From: an uncultured Collinsella sp.
GTDB lineage: Bacteria > Actinomycetota > Coriobacteriia > Coriobacteriales > Coriobacteriaceae
Reading direction: 5' to 3'
DNA: 35,634 bases
Assembly (NCBI GenBank): GCA_900544385.1
Contig: UQVD01000007.1
Location: 1-35,634, forward strand
A model generated the notes under the pieces. The model saw only the letters and a list, made by a program, of their open reading frames with translations. It made no database searches and was not told the origin of the DNA. Shown piece after piece: positions 25,023 through 33,782 of this stretch. The translations under genes were made by a program, and so were the position numbers. Position 1 is the first letter of the stretch; each line of letters opens with the position of its first letter.

Positions 25023-25089
25023 AGTTGCGGTGAAATACGGACTGTTTAGCGGCCTGAAGCCATAAAACAGTCCGTATTTCACCGCAACT
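25023..25089 (+). repeat. Long-stem palindromic element, family A copy 4
   Basis: A perfect 25-bp inverted repeat (25023-25047, starting AGTTGCGGTGAAATACGGAC, and 25065-25089) encloses a 17-nt loop with an inner GGC/GCC. It lies between two minus-strand genes. The remaining sequence to 25137 holds a GTAGCTAA/TTAGCTAC dyad (25117-25124 and 25142-25149) that overlaps the stop codon of the DUF1667 gene. Confidence 0.9.
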
Positions 25090-25137
25090 GCGGAGGAGGG
25101 CGGGGTGGATGGTGGAGTAGCTAAAAGTGCCCCGTCC

Positions 25138-25548
25138 CTAATTAGCTACTTGGGCTCGGTCGATGTTCATGCTGGCGATTAGGCTGATGTTGGTGTCTAG
25201 GAGGTTCTCTAGCACGACGTCGCCCATACGGATGGGGGCGTCGACGACTAGGCCGCGGATGAGGGCCATGGCTTGGGCGTGGAGTTCTAGCGGGATGGCT
25301 TCGGCGGTGCGCACGGGGAGCAGGGCTTCGTCGCCGCCAGATACTGCCACGGTCGTCGTGAGCACGCGCATGGGGCAGGTGAGCTCCTGATGCGCGAACT
25401 TATCGCCGCGTGGGCAGTTGTTGCCGGTTACGGAGCGCACTTCTACCACGGCGCCGTCTGCGTCACGCTCTACCTCTACGGTCAGGAGGCATTCGGATGG
25501 GCAGGTGGTGCAGTTGAACTGCAGCGTCTCGGTCGCATTCGTGCTCAT
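25138..25548 (-). CDS. DUF1667 domain protein (oxidoreductase-associated small Cys protein)
   Basis: The 136-residue protein carries four conserved-looking cysteines in CTTCPSEC, GNNCPRG and TCPMRVLTTTV, the hallmark of DUF1667. It has no signal peptide or membrane segment. In many Firmicutes and Actinobacteria this family is encoded beside two FAD enzymes annotated as glycerol-3-phosphate dehydrogenase-like; here it is the third gene of exactly that trio, three bases after the preceding stop codon. A metal or iron-sulfur site on the cysteines and an electron-transfer role are inference. Confidence 0.85.
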   Translation of the reverse strand: MSTNATETLQFNCTTCPSECLLTVEVERDADGAVVEVRSVTGNNCPRGDKFAHQELTCPMRVLTTTVAVSGGDEALLPVRTAEAIPLELHAQAMALIRGLVVDAPIRMGDVVLENLLDTNISLIASMNIDRAQVAN

Positions 25549-25551
25549 GAG

Positions 25552-26937
25552 CTATGCCTCATCAATGGGATCGACAGACAGAATAATCTCTCTAGCACCT
25601 AGGTCGAGTGCGCGCTGAATCACCTTCGCCGGCAGCGGGAAGCTTTCCATGACGCTCGGCTTAAATGCACGGACCTTGCCGGCGAACAGTTCCTCGCCGT
25701 TGCCTAAGATCCTCACGTAGGCGGCATCGACTGGTCGGCGCACGCGGAAGTTCAGCTTGGTGAGTGCCACAGACGTAATGCGCCCCGGCAGCGCGTAGCC
25801 CGCGATGCCGGCAGGGGAGACGGTGAGCTCGCAGTTCGGAACGGTGCCCGCGCCGCCGCCCAGCGCCCACGCCGCTGCAGCTGCGCCAGCCCTCTCGGAC
25901 TCACACGTCACGTTGTCGGCCAGGTCGTGCACGTGCAGCACGTTGCCGCAGGCAAAGATGCCCGGCACGCCTGTCTGCAGGCTCTGGTCCACCACGGCGC
26001 CGCGCGTGCGCGGGTCAAGCTCTACGCCTGCGGCAACCGAAAGCTCGTTCTCGGGAATCAAGCCCACCGAAAGCAGCAGTGTGTCACACGGAACAATGCG
26101 CTCGGTCCCCGGAATGGGCGCCAGCCGCTCGTCGACCTGGCTCACTTCGACGGCCTCCACGCGGTCGTGCCCGATCACGCGCGTGACGGTGGTGGACAGG
26201 TGCAGCGGAATGCCAAAGTCGTGCAAGCAGTTATTGACGTTGCGGCGCAGGCCGTTGGCGTACGGCATGAGTTCGTACACGCCCTCGACCGAAATCCCCT
26301 CGAGCGTGCAGCGACGTGCCATGATGAGCCCGATGTCGCCCGAGCCCAAAATGACGGCGCGCGAGCCGGGTTTGAGGTTTTCGATATTGATGTATCGCTG
26401 CGCCAGGCCGGCCGTAAACACGCCGGCGGGTCGGCTGCCGGGAATCTTGATTTCGCTGCGGGTGCGCTCGCGGCAACCCATGGCAAGGACGACCGCGCGC
26501 CCGGTGAGCTGCAGCATGCCGGCAGGGCTCATGAGCGTGACGGTGTGGACCGCGGTAGCTCCTGCGGCCTTGTCCGCATCCAGTGCGCCCACAGCCTTGC
26601 TCTCGCCTGAATCAATCCCAATTACCATGCTGTCCAGGAACAGCGCAATGTCGGTTGCGTGCACCTGGTCGATAAAGCGCTGCGCGTATTCGGGACCGGT
26701 GAGCTCCTGTTTAAAGTGCGACAGGCCAAAGCCGGGGTGGATGCACTGGCGGAGGATGCCGCCCAGGTGCTGCTCGCGCTCCACGATGGCCACGCGTGCG
26801 CCTGCCTTATGCGCGGCCAGCGCGGCCGCCATGCCGGCAGGTCCGCCGCCGATAACGACCACGTCGAAGGCTTGCGTCTGCACCGCCTCGGTAGCCCCTG
26901 CTTTCGCGCGTCCGGCGCGCGAATCAAATGTCGCCAT
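25552..26937 (-). CDS. FAD-dependent pyridine nucleotide-disulfide oxidoreductase family protein
   Basis: The 461-residue protein has an N-terminal FAD-binding motif VVVIGGGPAGMAAA (about residues 26-39), a conserved segment GGILRQCIHPGFGLSHF, a second dinucleotide fold with VILGSGDIGLIMARR (NAD(P)H binding), and the FAD-closing motif PGIFACGNVLHVHD. The family is found with DAO-type dehydrogenases and DUF1667, where it probably connects substrate oxidation to NAD(P). No redox-active CxxC is seen. Start and stop lie within a few bases of the flanking genes, so the three are one operon. Confidence 0.85.
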   Translation of the reverse strand: MATFDSRAGRAKAGATEAVQTQAFDVVVIGGGPAGMAAALAAHKAGARVAIVEREQHLGGILRQCIHPGFGLSHFKQELTGPEYAQRFIDQVHATDIALFLDSMVIGIDSGESKAVGALDADKAAGATAVHTVTLMSPAGMLQLTGRAVVLAMGCRERTRSEIKIPGSRPAGVFTAGLAQRYINIENLKPGSRAVILGSGDIGLIMARRCTLEGISVEGVYELMPYANGLRRNVNNCLHDFGIPLHLSTTVTRVIGHDRVEAVEVSQVDERLAPIPGTERIVPCDTLLLSVGLIPENELSVAAGVELDPRTRGAVVDQSLQTGVPGIFACGNVLHVHDLADNVTCESERAGAAAAAWALGGGAGTVPNCELTVSPAGIAGYALPGRITSVALTKLNFRVRRPVDAAYVRILGNGEELFAGKVRAFKPSVMESFPLPAKVIQRALDLGAREIILSVDPIDEA

Positions 26938-26938
26938 G

Positions 26939-28393
26939 CTAGCGCACCCCCTTCAGCGGTCCCTCAACCAGCCAAGATCCGGCATCCTCCAACAGCACCT
27001 CGCTAGGGTCACACCCCAGCTCTCGGGCAAGAATCGTCACCACACGCCCCTGGCAAAAGCCGCTTTGGCACCGACCCATGCCGGCACGACAGCGGCGCTT
27101 GACGCCTTCGACCGAAACCGCGCCCGGCTGGCGTCGGATCGCGGCCACGATCTCGGCCTCGGGCACTGTCTCGCAGCGGCAGACAATCTGTCCCCACGCG
27201 GGGTCGGACTCGATCAGCTCCTCCTTGCGCGCCAGCGGTGCGCGGTCAAAGTCGTCCGGCGCGCGGCGAATTGGGTTCCAGTCCGCCCGCTCGTGCAGCT
27301 CCACGCCCGCCTCACGCATCACAAGCTCCATGCGCTCGGCAATGGCCGGCGCGCTTGCCACACCCGGCGACTGAATGCCCGCCGCCTGGAACAGCCCCGG
27401 CACCACGGCCGACTGTCCAATAAAGAAGTCGTTCGTTCCCTGGATGACCGGACGCCCGCCGGCAAATGCGCGCACCACGCGGCGCGTATCCAGATCGGGC
27501 ACCAGCTTGCGCGCGCCGGTCAGCAGCGCATTCACATCGCTCGCATAGGTCTGCGTGTCGCCCGGCTCGCGCACGGCAGCCGTGGCGGTGATCACGGTGT
27601 TGCCATGCACGGTGCCTGTCACGATAACGCCCTTCGACACTGGCGTCGGCACGGGGTAGAGCGGCATGAGCGTGCGCGGCTCCTTGTCCAGCACCACGAT
27701 GTTGCCCTGGCGCCAGACCATCTGAAACTCTTCGGCACCGGCCATATGCGAGATGTCCGCGGCTCCGTTGCCCGCGGCGTTGATCAGGTTGCGGCAGCGC
27801 ACGTTGCCAGCGGGGGTAGCCAGCGTAAAGCGCGTGTCGTCGCCCGAGCCCGCGACTTCAATTGCCTCCACCGACGCAGACCGCATAAACGTCACGCCGT
27901 TGGCCACGGCGTTCTCCAGCGCGGCGATGGCAACCTCAAACGGGTCGACAAAGCCAGTCGAGGGGCACCACAGCGCGCACGTTGCATCGGCACTGGCGCG
28001 CGGCTCTAATTCGTGGATGCGGTCGGGCCCGACGATCGACAGCTCGGGCACACCGTTGGCAAGGCCGTTGCACCGCAGCTGCTCCAGATGCGCGCGGTCC
28101 CCGTCGTTAAAGCCCAACACCATCGACCCGGTGCGGCAGAACAGAAAGCCCAGCTCCTGCGCCCACGTTCCGTACAACTCGCAGCCACGGGCGTTGACCT
28201 GCGCCTTTACGGTGCCCGGTGCCGGATCGTAGCCGGCGTGCACCAGGCCGCCGTTGGCCTTGGACGCGCCCAGCGCAATATCGTTAGCCGCCTCGACCAC
28301 GCAAATGGACAGGTCATATCGCGCGAGCTGCCGCGCGATGGCGCATCCGGTGATGCCCGCGCCGACAATCGCGATATCAAACGTTTCTGTCAC
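26939..28393 (-). CDS. DAO-family FAD dehydrogenase with C-terminal BFD-like [2Fe-2S] domain
   Basis: The 484-residue protein starts with a Rossmann FAD motif IVGAGITGCAIAR, then GASKANGGLVHAGYDPAPG, which resembles L-2-hydroxyglutarate oxidase (LhgO) and GlpA-type enzymes. From about residue 395, Cys residues in IVCRCETV and RRCRAGMGRCQSGFCQ form a BFD-like iron-sulfur domain, as in anaerobic GlpA. Likely substrates are glycerol-3-phosphate or a 2-hydroxyacid; no glpK or glpF is adjacent, so neither is proved. It begins with GTG at 28393, four bases after GGGAGG (minus strand), and is first in the three-gene operon. Confidence 0.83.
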   Translation of the reverse strand: MTETFDIAIVGAGITGCAIARQLARYDLSICVVEAANDIALGASKANGGLVHAGYDPAPGTVKAQVNARGCELYGTWAQELGFLFCRTGSMVLGFNDGDRAHLEQLRCNGLANGVPELSIVGPDRIHELEPRASADATCALWCPSTGFVDPFEVAIAALENAVANGVTFMRSASVEAIEVAGSGDDTRFTLATPAGNVRCRNLINAAGNGAADISHMAGAEEFQMVWRQGNIVVLDKEPRTLMPLYPVPTPVSKGVIVTGTVHGNTVITATAAVREPGDTQTYASDVNALLTGARKLVPDLDTRRVVRAFAGGRPVIQGTNDFFIGQSAVVPGLFQAAGIQSPGVASAPAIAERMELVMREAGVELHERADWNPIRRAPDDFDRAPLARKEELIESDPAWGQIVCRCETVPEAEIVAAIRRQPGAVSVEGVKRRCRAGMGRCQSGFCQGRVVTILARELGCDPSEVLLEDAGSWLVEGPLKGVR

Positions 28394-28497
28394 AGTGCCT
28401 CCCAGACGAGTTGACAGGCCGTCAATAAGACTATCCTACGGTCTACACATCCCCAGCGCGGCGGCAATGCGGCGAACAGCCCCGCAACACCCGCCAA

Positions 28498-28543
28498 CGG
28501 CAGACGAGGGGAGACCCGGCACGGATGTCGACCTCGTCTGCCG
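28498..28543. repeat. 12-bp inverted repeat upstream of the oxidoreductase operon
   Basis: CGGCAGACGAGG (28498-28509) and CCTCGTCTGCCG (28532-28543) are perfect complements around 22 bases. It lies in the divergent intergenic region 28394-28799 and could be an operator or another repeat type. Confidence 0.55.
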
Positions 28544-28561
28544 ACAACTGCGGCAACCGTT

Positions 28562-28620
28562 CGTCTCGACCTGTAACAGTTAGACTAGGATTTGGGTTCC
28601 AGATGTTACAGATTGAGACG
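28562..28620. repeat. Palindromic element, family E copy 1
   Basis: Arms 28562-28578 (CGTCTCGACCTGTAACA) and 28604-28620 match at 15 of 17 positions, with a 25-nt loop beginning GTTAGACTAGGATT. Copy 2 follows about 81 bases downstream in the same orientation. Confidence 0.75.
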
Positions 28621-28644
28621 TTAGTCTGGCGGATCATCCGTTTG

Positions 28645-28699
28645 TCTCAATCTGTAACAGTTAGAAGAGAATTCCGCTCCCACCTGTTACAGATTGAGA
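28645..28699. repeat. Palindromic element, family E copy 2
   Basis: TCTCAATCTGTAACAG (28645-28660) pairs perfectly with 28684-28699; the loop begins TTAGAAGAGAATT, similar to copy 1. No T-tract follows the stem. Confidence 0.8.
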
Positions 28700-28755
28700 T
28701 GTTTGTGTCCGCGTCAGCCCCGCCTCTAGCCGTGGTCCCATATAAACAAACCCCG

Positions 28756-28764
28756 TGGTAAACT
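28756..28764 (+). promoter_or_regulatory. Probable extended -10 promoter of the zinc-ribbon gene
   Basis: TGGTAAACT matches the TGG-TAnAnT form seen before selC and the gene at 11314. It lies 36 bases upstream of the start codon at 28800. Confidence 0.45.
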
Positions 28765-28799
28765 TGACCGGACTGTTAATATTCCGAAAGGTACCCGTA

Positions 28800-29231
28800 A
28801 TGTCCAAGTACATCTCTGAGCTCATGTCGCCGCAGCTTATGGGCGCCATCTATGCCTTCGTCGGCTTCATCATCGCCCTGTATGTGCTGTCGGTCGTCTA
28901 TGTGTTCATCGACGCTCGCCGCCGCGGCGCCAGCGCCTACGTGGCATGGGGCATCATCGCCCTCATCCCGTTTGTGGGCCTTATCGCCTACCTGGTCCTG
29001 CGCCCGCACTCCTACGCGGCCGACCGCGAGGAGCAGGAGCTGGACATGGCCTTGCGCGAGCGCCAGCTTGCCCAGTACGGCACTTGCCCGCAGTGCGGCG
29101 CCCCCATCGAGAAGGACTTCGTGGTCTGCCCGGTGTGCGACACCCAGGTCCGCAACGTGTGCCCCAGCTGCCATCGCCCGCTCGACGCGCACTGGAAGGT
29201 CTGCCCCTACTGCCGAACTCGCATTCAGTAA
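28800..29231 (+). CDS. Small membrane protein with PLDc_N-like segment and double zinc ribbon
   Basis: The 143-residue protein has two hydrophobic segments (about residues 12-36 and 47-67). The second reads WGIIALIPFVGLIAYLVLRP, which resembles the N-terminal segment of phospholipase D-type and related regulatory membrane proteins. Residues 92-141 hold four CxxC pairs (CPQC, CPVC, CPSC, CPYC), two zinc ribbons facing the cytoplasm by the positive-inside pattern. Function is unknown; no catalytic motif is present. The start at 28800 follows GAAAGG; an upstream ATG at 28755 overlaps the promoter box. Confidence 0.75.
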   Translation: MSKYISELMSPQLMGAIYAFVGFIIALYVLSVVYVFIDARRRGASAYVAWGIIALIPFVGLIAYLVLRPHSYAADREEQELDMALRERQLAQYGTCPQCGAPIEKDFVVCPVCDTQVRNVCPSCHRPLDAHWKVCPYCRTRIQ

Positions 29232-29355
29232 CGCATCCATCGCCGGGCCGGTCGCAAGCCACGGGCGCCGCGCATCACGTGCACCCCACGGGCACGCCGC
29301 AAGCCATGCGCGCCCCACAGCTCCGCCCCCACACGATGAAGCATGCGTAGAAAAT

Positions 29356-29386
29356 CGCCCGCCGTGCCATTAAGGTGCGGCGGGCG
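29356..29386 (+). terminator. Hairpin between the zinc-ribbon gene and thrS
   Basis: CGCCCGCCG (29356-29364) pairs with CGGCGGGCG (29378-29386), followed by CTTGTAT. It may terminate the previous gene despite the weak T-tract. Upstream, 29232-29355 is GC-rich with no gene that I can support. Confidence 0.55.
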
Positions 29387-29387
29387 C

Positions 29388-29415
29388 TTGTATACCAAGG
29401 CAACCTGCCTATAAT
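29388..29415 (+). promoter_or_regulatory. Probable thrS promoter
   Basis: A perfect TATAAT lies at 29410-29415 with TTGTAT at 29388-29393 as a partial -35, spaced 16 bases. The predicted leader of about 65 bases shows no T-box. Confidence 0.6.
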
Positions 29416-29485
29416 GATGCAAGTCAAAAACGCCGAGCGCATCGCACGCACTTGCATCAGGCATCCGAGAGGAGAAAACATACCC

Positions 29486-31249
<1,764 letters not shown>

Positions 31250-31271
31250 GGCAAACTACACAACAATTAAC

Positions 31272-31308
31272 AAAGGCGACCGTCCACAAAGGGCGGTCGC
31301 CTTTTTTT
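31272..31308 (+). terminator. Rho-independent terminator of thrS
   Basis: AGGCGACCG (31274-31282) pairs with CGGTCGCCT (31294-31302), followed by seven T residues. Confidence 0.9.
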
Positions 31309-31322
31309 CATGTCCAAATAAG

Positions 31323-31350
31323 AAAAGCCGCTGGTTGAGCGGCTTTTTTT
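31323..31350. terminator. Second, bidirectional terminator
   Basis: AAAAGCCGCT (31323-31332) and AGCGGCTTTT (31338-31347) form a hairpin with A residues before and T residues after, so it can stop transcription from both sides. It separates thrS from the polysaccharide operon and would block a promoter firing leftward from the inverted-repeat segment. Confidence 0.85.
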
Positions 31351-31363
31351 GTTGCACAAAAAG

Positions 31364-31485
31364 GTACAGGTTTTTGTAGGGGGCTATGGAGATGTACCTA
31401 CTAGCAGTACATTTTGCGTAATCTGGGCAAACGCTGATTAATTGATCGTATAATGTCGTCTGTCGAAAGATACAAAAACCTGTAC
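31364..31485. repeat. Inverted repeats flanking a promoter (candidate invertible segment)
   Basis: GTACAGGTTTTTGTA (31364-31378) and TACAAAAACCTGTAC (31471-31485) are perfect 15-bp inverted repeats separated by 92 bases that contain a TATAAT box. The segment sits between the thrS terminators and a NusG-like gene opening a polysaccharide operon, an arrangement like known phase-variable invertible promoters. A further dyad ATGTAC/GTACAT (31392-31412) lies inside. No recombinase gene is present in the window. Confidence 0.65.
31449..31454 (+). promoter_or_regulatory. -10 box of the polysaccharide operon promoter
   Basis: TATAAT at 31449-31454 is a perfect -10 match; the -35 region at the standard spacing (GGCAAA, 31426-31431) is poor. 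In the present orientation it reads toward the operon, about 120 bases upstream of the first start codon. The leader includes a TTTGCGAC/GTCGCAAA dyad (31487-31494 and 31548-31555). Confidence 0.55.
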
Positions 31486-31575
31486 TTTTGCGACTGCGCC
31501 TAGCTGCGAGCGAGAAGCCTGTTCTAAACGCCCCTGCATTTGCGTCTGTCGCAAAGCAAGAGAAGGAGGCGAGAG

Positions 31576-32166
31576 ATGGAACAGGCGATGCGGCGCCAAG
31601 AGCAGCTGCCCGGTGCCTTTAGTGGCGCTACTACCAACAGCCAGTGCGGCCGCGTCCGCTGGTATCTGGTCCACACCCCCAACGGTAAAGAGCGCGAGAC
31701 CTGCGAAAAGGTTCGCCGCATTATCCCGCACGAGCTGATGCAGGACGCTTTTGTGATGCAAAAGGAGTTCTGGTTTAAGCGGGACGGCGCCTGGTCGCTC
31801 CAAACCAAACCCATGTACAAGGAATATTTCTTCGTCGCCACGCACGATGCTGCCGCACTCGACAGGGCTTTAGCCCAGCTGAGCTTTGGCTGCCGCATCG
31901 CCGGTAGTAGGGAGCGGGCGTACATGCCCATGCCGGACGATGCGCAGGACTGGTATTGCAGCGTGCTCGACGACGACGGCGTGGTGCGCAACAGCGTTGC
32001 GCGCATAGAAGACGGTGTGCTGCATATAGAGCAAGGGCCCTTGGTGGGGCAAGAGGCCCGTGTAAAGAAGATCGACCGTCATAAGCGTTGGTGCCTGGTG
32101 GACGTGGGCGAAGGCGACTCCGCTTTTAGGGAGTTGCTTGCGCTGGACGTCCCCAGCAAGACGTAA
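31576..32166 (+). CDS. NusG-family specialised antiterminator (LoaP/UpxY-like)
   Basis: The 196-residue protein has an N-terminal NGN domain (RWYLVHTPNGKERETCEKVRRI, about residues 21-42, and MYKEYFFVATHD) and a C-terminal KOW segment GPLVGQEARVKKIDRHKRWCLVDV (about 155-178). Specialised NusG paralogues such as LoaP and UpxY ride on RNA polymerase and prevent premature termination in long biosynthetic operons. Being the first gene before a sugar transferase fits that role. AAGGAGG at 31563-31569 fixes the start. Which paralogue subfamily it belongs to needs a tree. Confidence 0.82.
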   Translation: MEQAMRRQEQLPGAFSGATTNSQCGRVRWYLVHTPNGKERETCEKVRRIIPHELMQDAFVMQKEFWFKRDGAWSLQTKPMYKEYFFVATHDAAALDRALAQLSFGCRIAGSRERAYMPMPDDAQDWYCSVLDDDGVVRNSVARIEDGVLHIEQGPLVGQEARVKKIDRHKRWCLVDVGEGDSAFRELLALDVPSKT

Positions 32167-32245
32167 GGGAGACGTTGAACCGGCTGTTCGTTCGCATTTT
32201 TTGAATTTACTGATTGGGGGATTCCTGGGGAACGGGGACGTAAGT

Positions 32246-32953
32246 TTGACTGTGGCTGCTAAAGAAGTAACAGAGAGCTGTGTATCTGTGGGGGATGCAC
32301 TGGCTATTAAAGAGAGTAAACCGAGCGGTACGCTTGGCTACCGCTTTATTAAGAGGCTGTTTGACCTTGTATTCAGTCTTTTGATGAGTGTGCTGCTGCT
32401 TATCCCCATCGCCATCGTGTGCGTGCTCATTAGCCTTGAATCACCCGGCAGTCCTATGTATACGCAAGAGCGTGTCGGCAAGGGCGGAAAGACCATCAAG
32501 ATCTTCAAGCTTCGTAGTATGGTCGCCGATGCGGGTGATGTGCAGAAGTATTTGAGTCCTGAGCAGCTACATCAGTGGGAAGTCGAACGCAAAGTCGACG
32601 ATGACCCCCGCATTACCAAGATTGGTCAATTCATTCGTAAATGCTCCATCGATGAGATGCCTCAGTTTCTCAATGTGCTGAACGGTGATCTTTCAGTCAT
32701 TGGCCCCCGTCCCATTACAAGGGATGAGCTTGAGCAGCATTTTTCGGATGAAGAAAAGGCTGAACTGCTCTCAGTTCAGCCTGGAATTACCGGACTTTGG
32801 CAAGCGACTGATCGCAATGAAGCGACCTTTGAGAGCGGTCTGAGGCAAAAGATAGAACTTCGCTACGCTCAGAATCGCTGCTTCCGTATGGACTGGAAAT
32901 GCTTCGCTGGCACTTTTGGTGCCATGTTTGGAAAACGTAAAAGTGGAAGGTAG
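32246..32953 (+). CDS. Initiating sugar-phosphate transferase (undecaprenyl-phosphate glycosyl-1-phosphate transferase)
   Basis: The protein (235 residues from TTG 32246) has one hydrophobic segment (about residues 30-55) followed by the bacterial sugar transferase domain: TIKIFKLRSM, DDPRITKIGQFIRKCSIDEMPQF, LNGDLSVIGPRP and PGITGLWQ. It links a sugar-1-phosphate to undecaprenyl phosphate, starting the repeat unit of a cell-surface polysaccharide. The start is uncertain: TTG 32246 has GGGGAC at good spacing, GTG 32252 is next, and the frame is open from 32138 inside the previous gene. Just upstream, TTG 32175 after AAGGGAG opens a 9-codon out-of-frame mini-ORF. From here on the sequence is visibly richer in A and T. 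Confidence 0.85.
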   Translation: MTVAAKEVTESCVSVGDALAIKESKPSGTLGYRFIKRLFDLVFSLLMSVLLLIPIAIVCVLISLESPGSPMYTQERVGKGGKTIKIFKLRSMVADAGDVQKYLSPEQLHQWEVERKVDDDPRITKIGQFIRKCSIDEMPQFLNVLNGDLSVIGPRPITRDELEQHFSDEEKAELLSVQPGITGLWQATDRNEATFESGLRQKIELRYAQNRCFRMDWKCFAGTFGAMFGKRKSGR

Positions 32954-32957
32954 ACAA

Positions 32958-33767
32958 TTGTCTTCACAGAAGGATATTACGGTTGCTGTTGCAGCTCATA
33001 AGCCGTATTGCATGCCGAATGATAAGTGTTATCTCCCTCTTCACGTTGGGGCAGATTTGCATCCGGAAGTTTGTTTGGACATGCAGCAGGATAACCTGGG
33101 GGATAATATCTCTCAAAAAAACGCTTCTTATTCTGAGCTTACTGGGATGTACTGGCTTTGGAAGAATTGTAGTTCCTTTTATAAGGGCTTGGTACACTAC
33201 AGGCGGCATTTTAAAACCATTGATCCGTCAAAGGTAAAATCCAAAAATCCTTTTGATCTAATTGCGGGTAGCGAGGATTTTAAGGAAGTATTTGACTCAA
33301 CAAATTCACAGGTAATCGTTCCCAAAGCTCGTAACTATTATATCGATACCGTTGAGGCGCACTATCGTCATACTCTTCCGGGTGAACAGCTAGATGCAAC
33401 GCGAGCGGCACTTAATTGTTATTGCCCCAAATATATTCCCGCCTTCGAACGTGAAATGTCTGGCACCAAAGCTCATATGTTTAACATGTTCGTTGCTGAA
33501 GGTGCTGTATTTAACGCTTATTGCGAGTGGCTCTTCTTTGTGCTCGAGAAAATAGAAAGTTCTTTGGATTCAACAGAATACGATGCGTTCAATGCTCGAT
33601 GGCCTGGTCGCATCAGCGAGATGTTACTAGATACCTGGTTGTCGACAAATGACATCAAGTTGGCAGAAATGCCTACCATCAGCCCGGAACCAGTTGACTG
33701 GATTGCTAAGGGTAGCGGTTTTTTGGCAGCCAAGTTTTTTGGCAAAAAATATAAACGTAGTTTTTAG
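32958..33767 (+). CDS. DUF4422 glycosyltransferase-like protein
   Basis: The 269-residue protein matches the DUF4422 pattern of capsule and exopolysaccharide loci: VAAHKPYCMP near the N-terminus, DNLGDNISQKNASYSELTG, YWLWKNC, GLVHYRRHF, and a C-terminal MFNMFVAEGAVFNAYCEWLF. These are probable glycosyltransferases; the sugar is not known. There is no signal peptide. The chosen start is TTG 32958, seven bases after GGAAGG; the frame is open from ATG 32916 inside the sugar transferase gene, but that region reads as the tail of the other gene. Confidence 0.75.
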   Translation: MSSQKDITVAVAAHKPYCMPNDKCYLPLHVGADLHPEVCLDMQQDNLGDNISQKNASYSELTGMYWLWKNCSSFYKGLVHYRRHFKTIDPSKVKSKNPFDLIAGSEDFKEVFDSTNSQVIVPKARNYYIDTVEAHYRHTLPGEQLDATRAALNCYCPKYIPAFEREMSGTKAHMFNMFVAEGAVFNAYCEWLFFVLEKIESSLDSTEYDAFNARWPGRISEMLLDTWLSTNDIKLAEMPTISPEPVDWIAKGSGFLAAKFFGKKYKRSF

Positions 33768-33782
33768 GTCGGATAATTAATA

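Noticed and set aside
8059..25089. CRISPR array
   Set aside because: The repeated palindromes are isolated kilobases apart, without regular spacers or cas genes.
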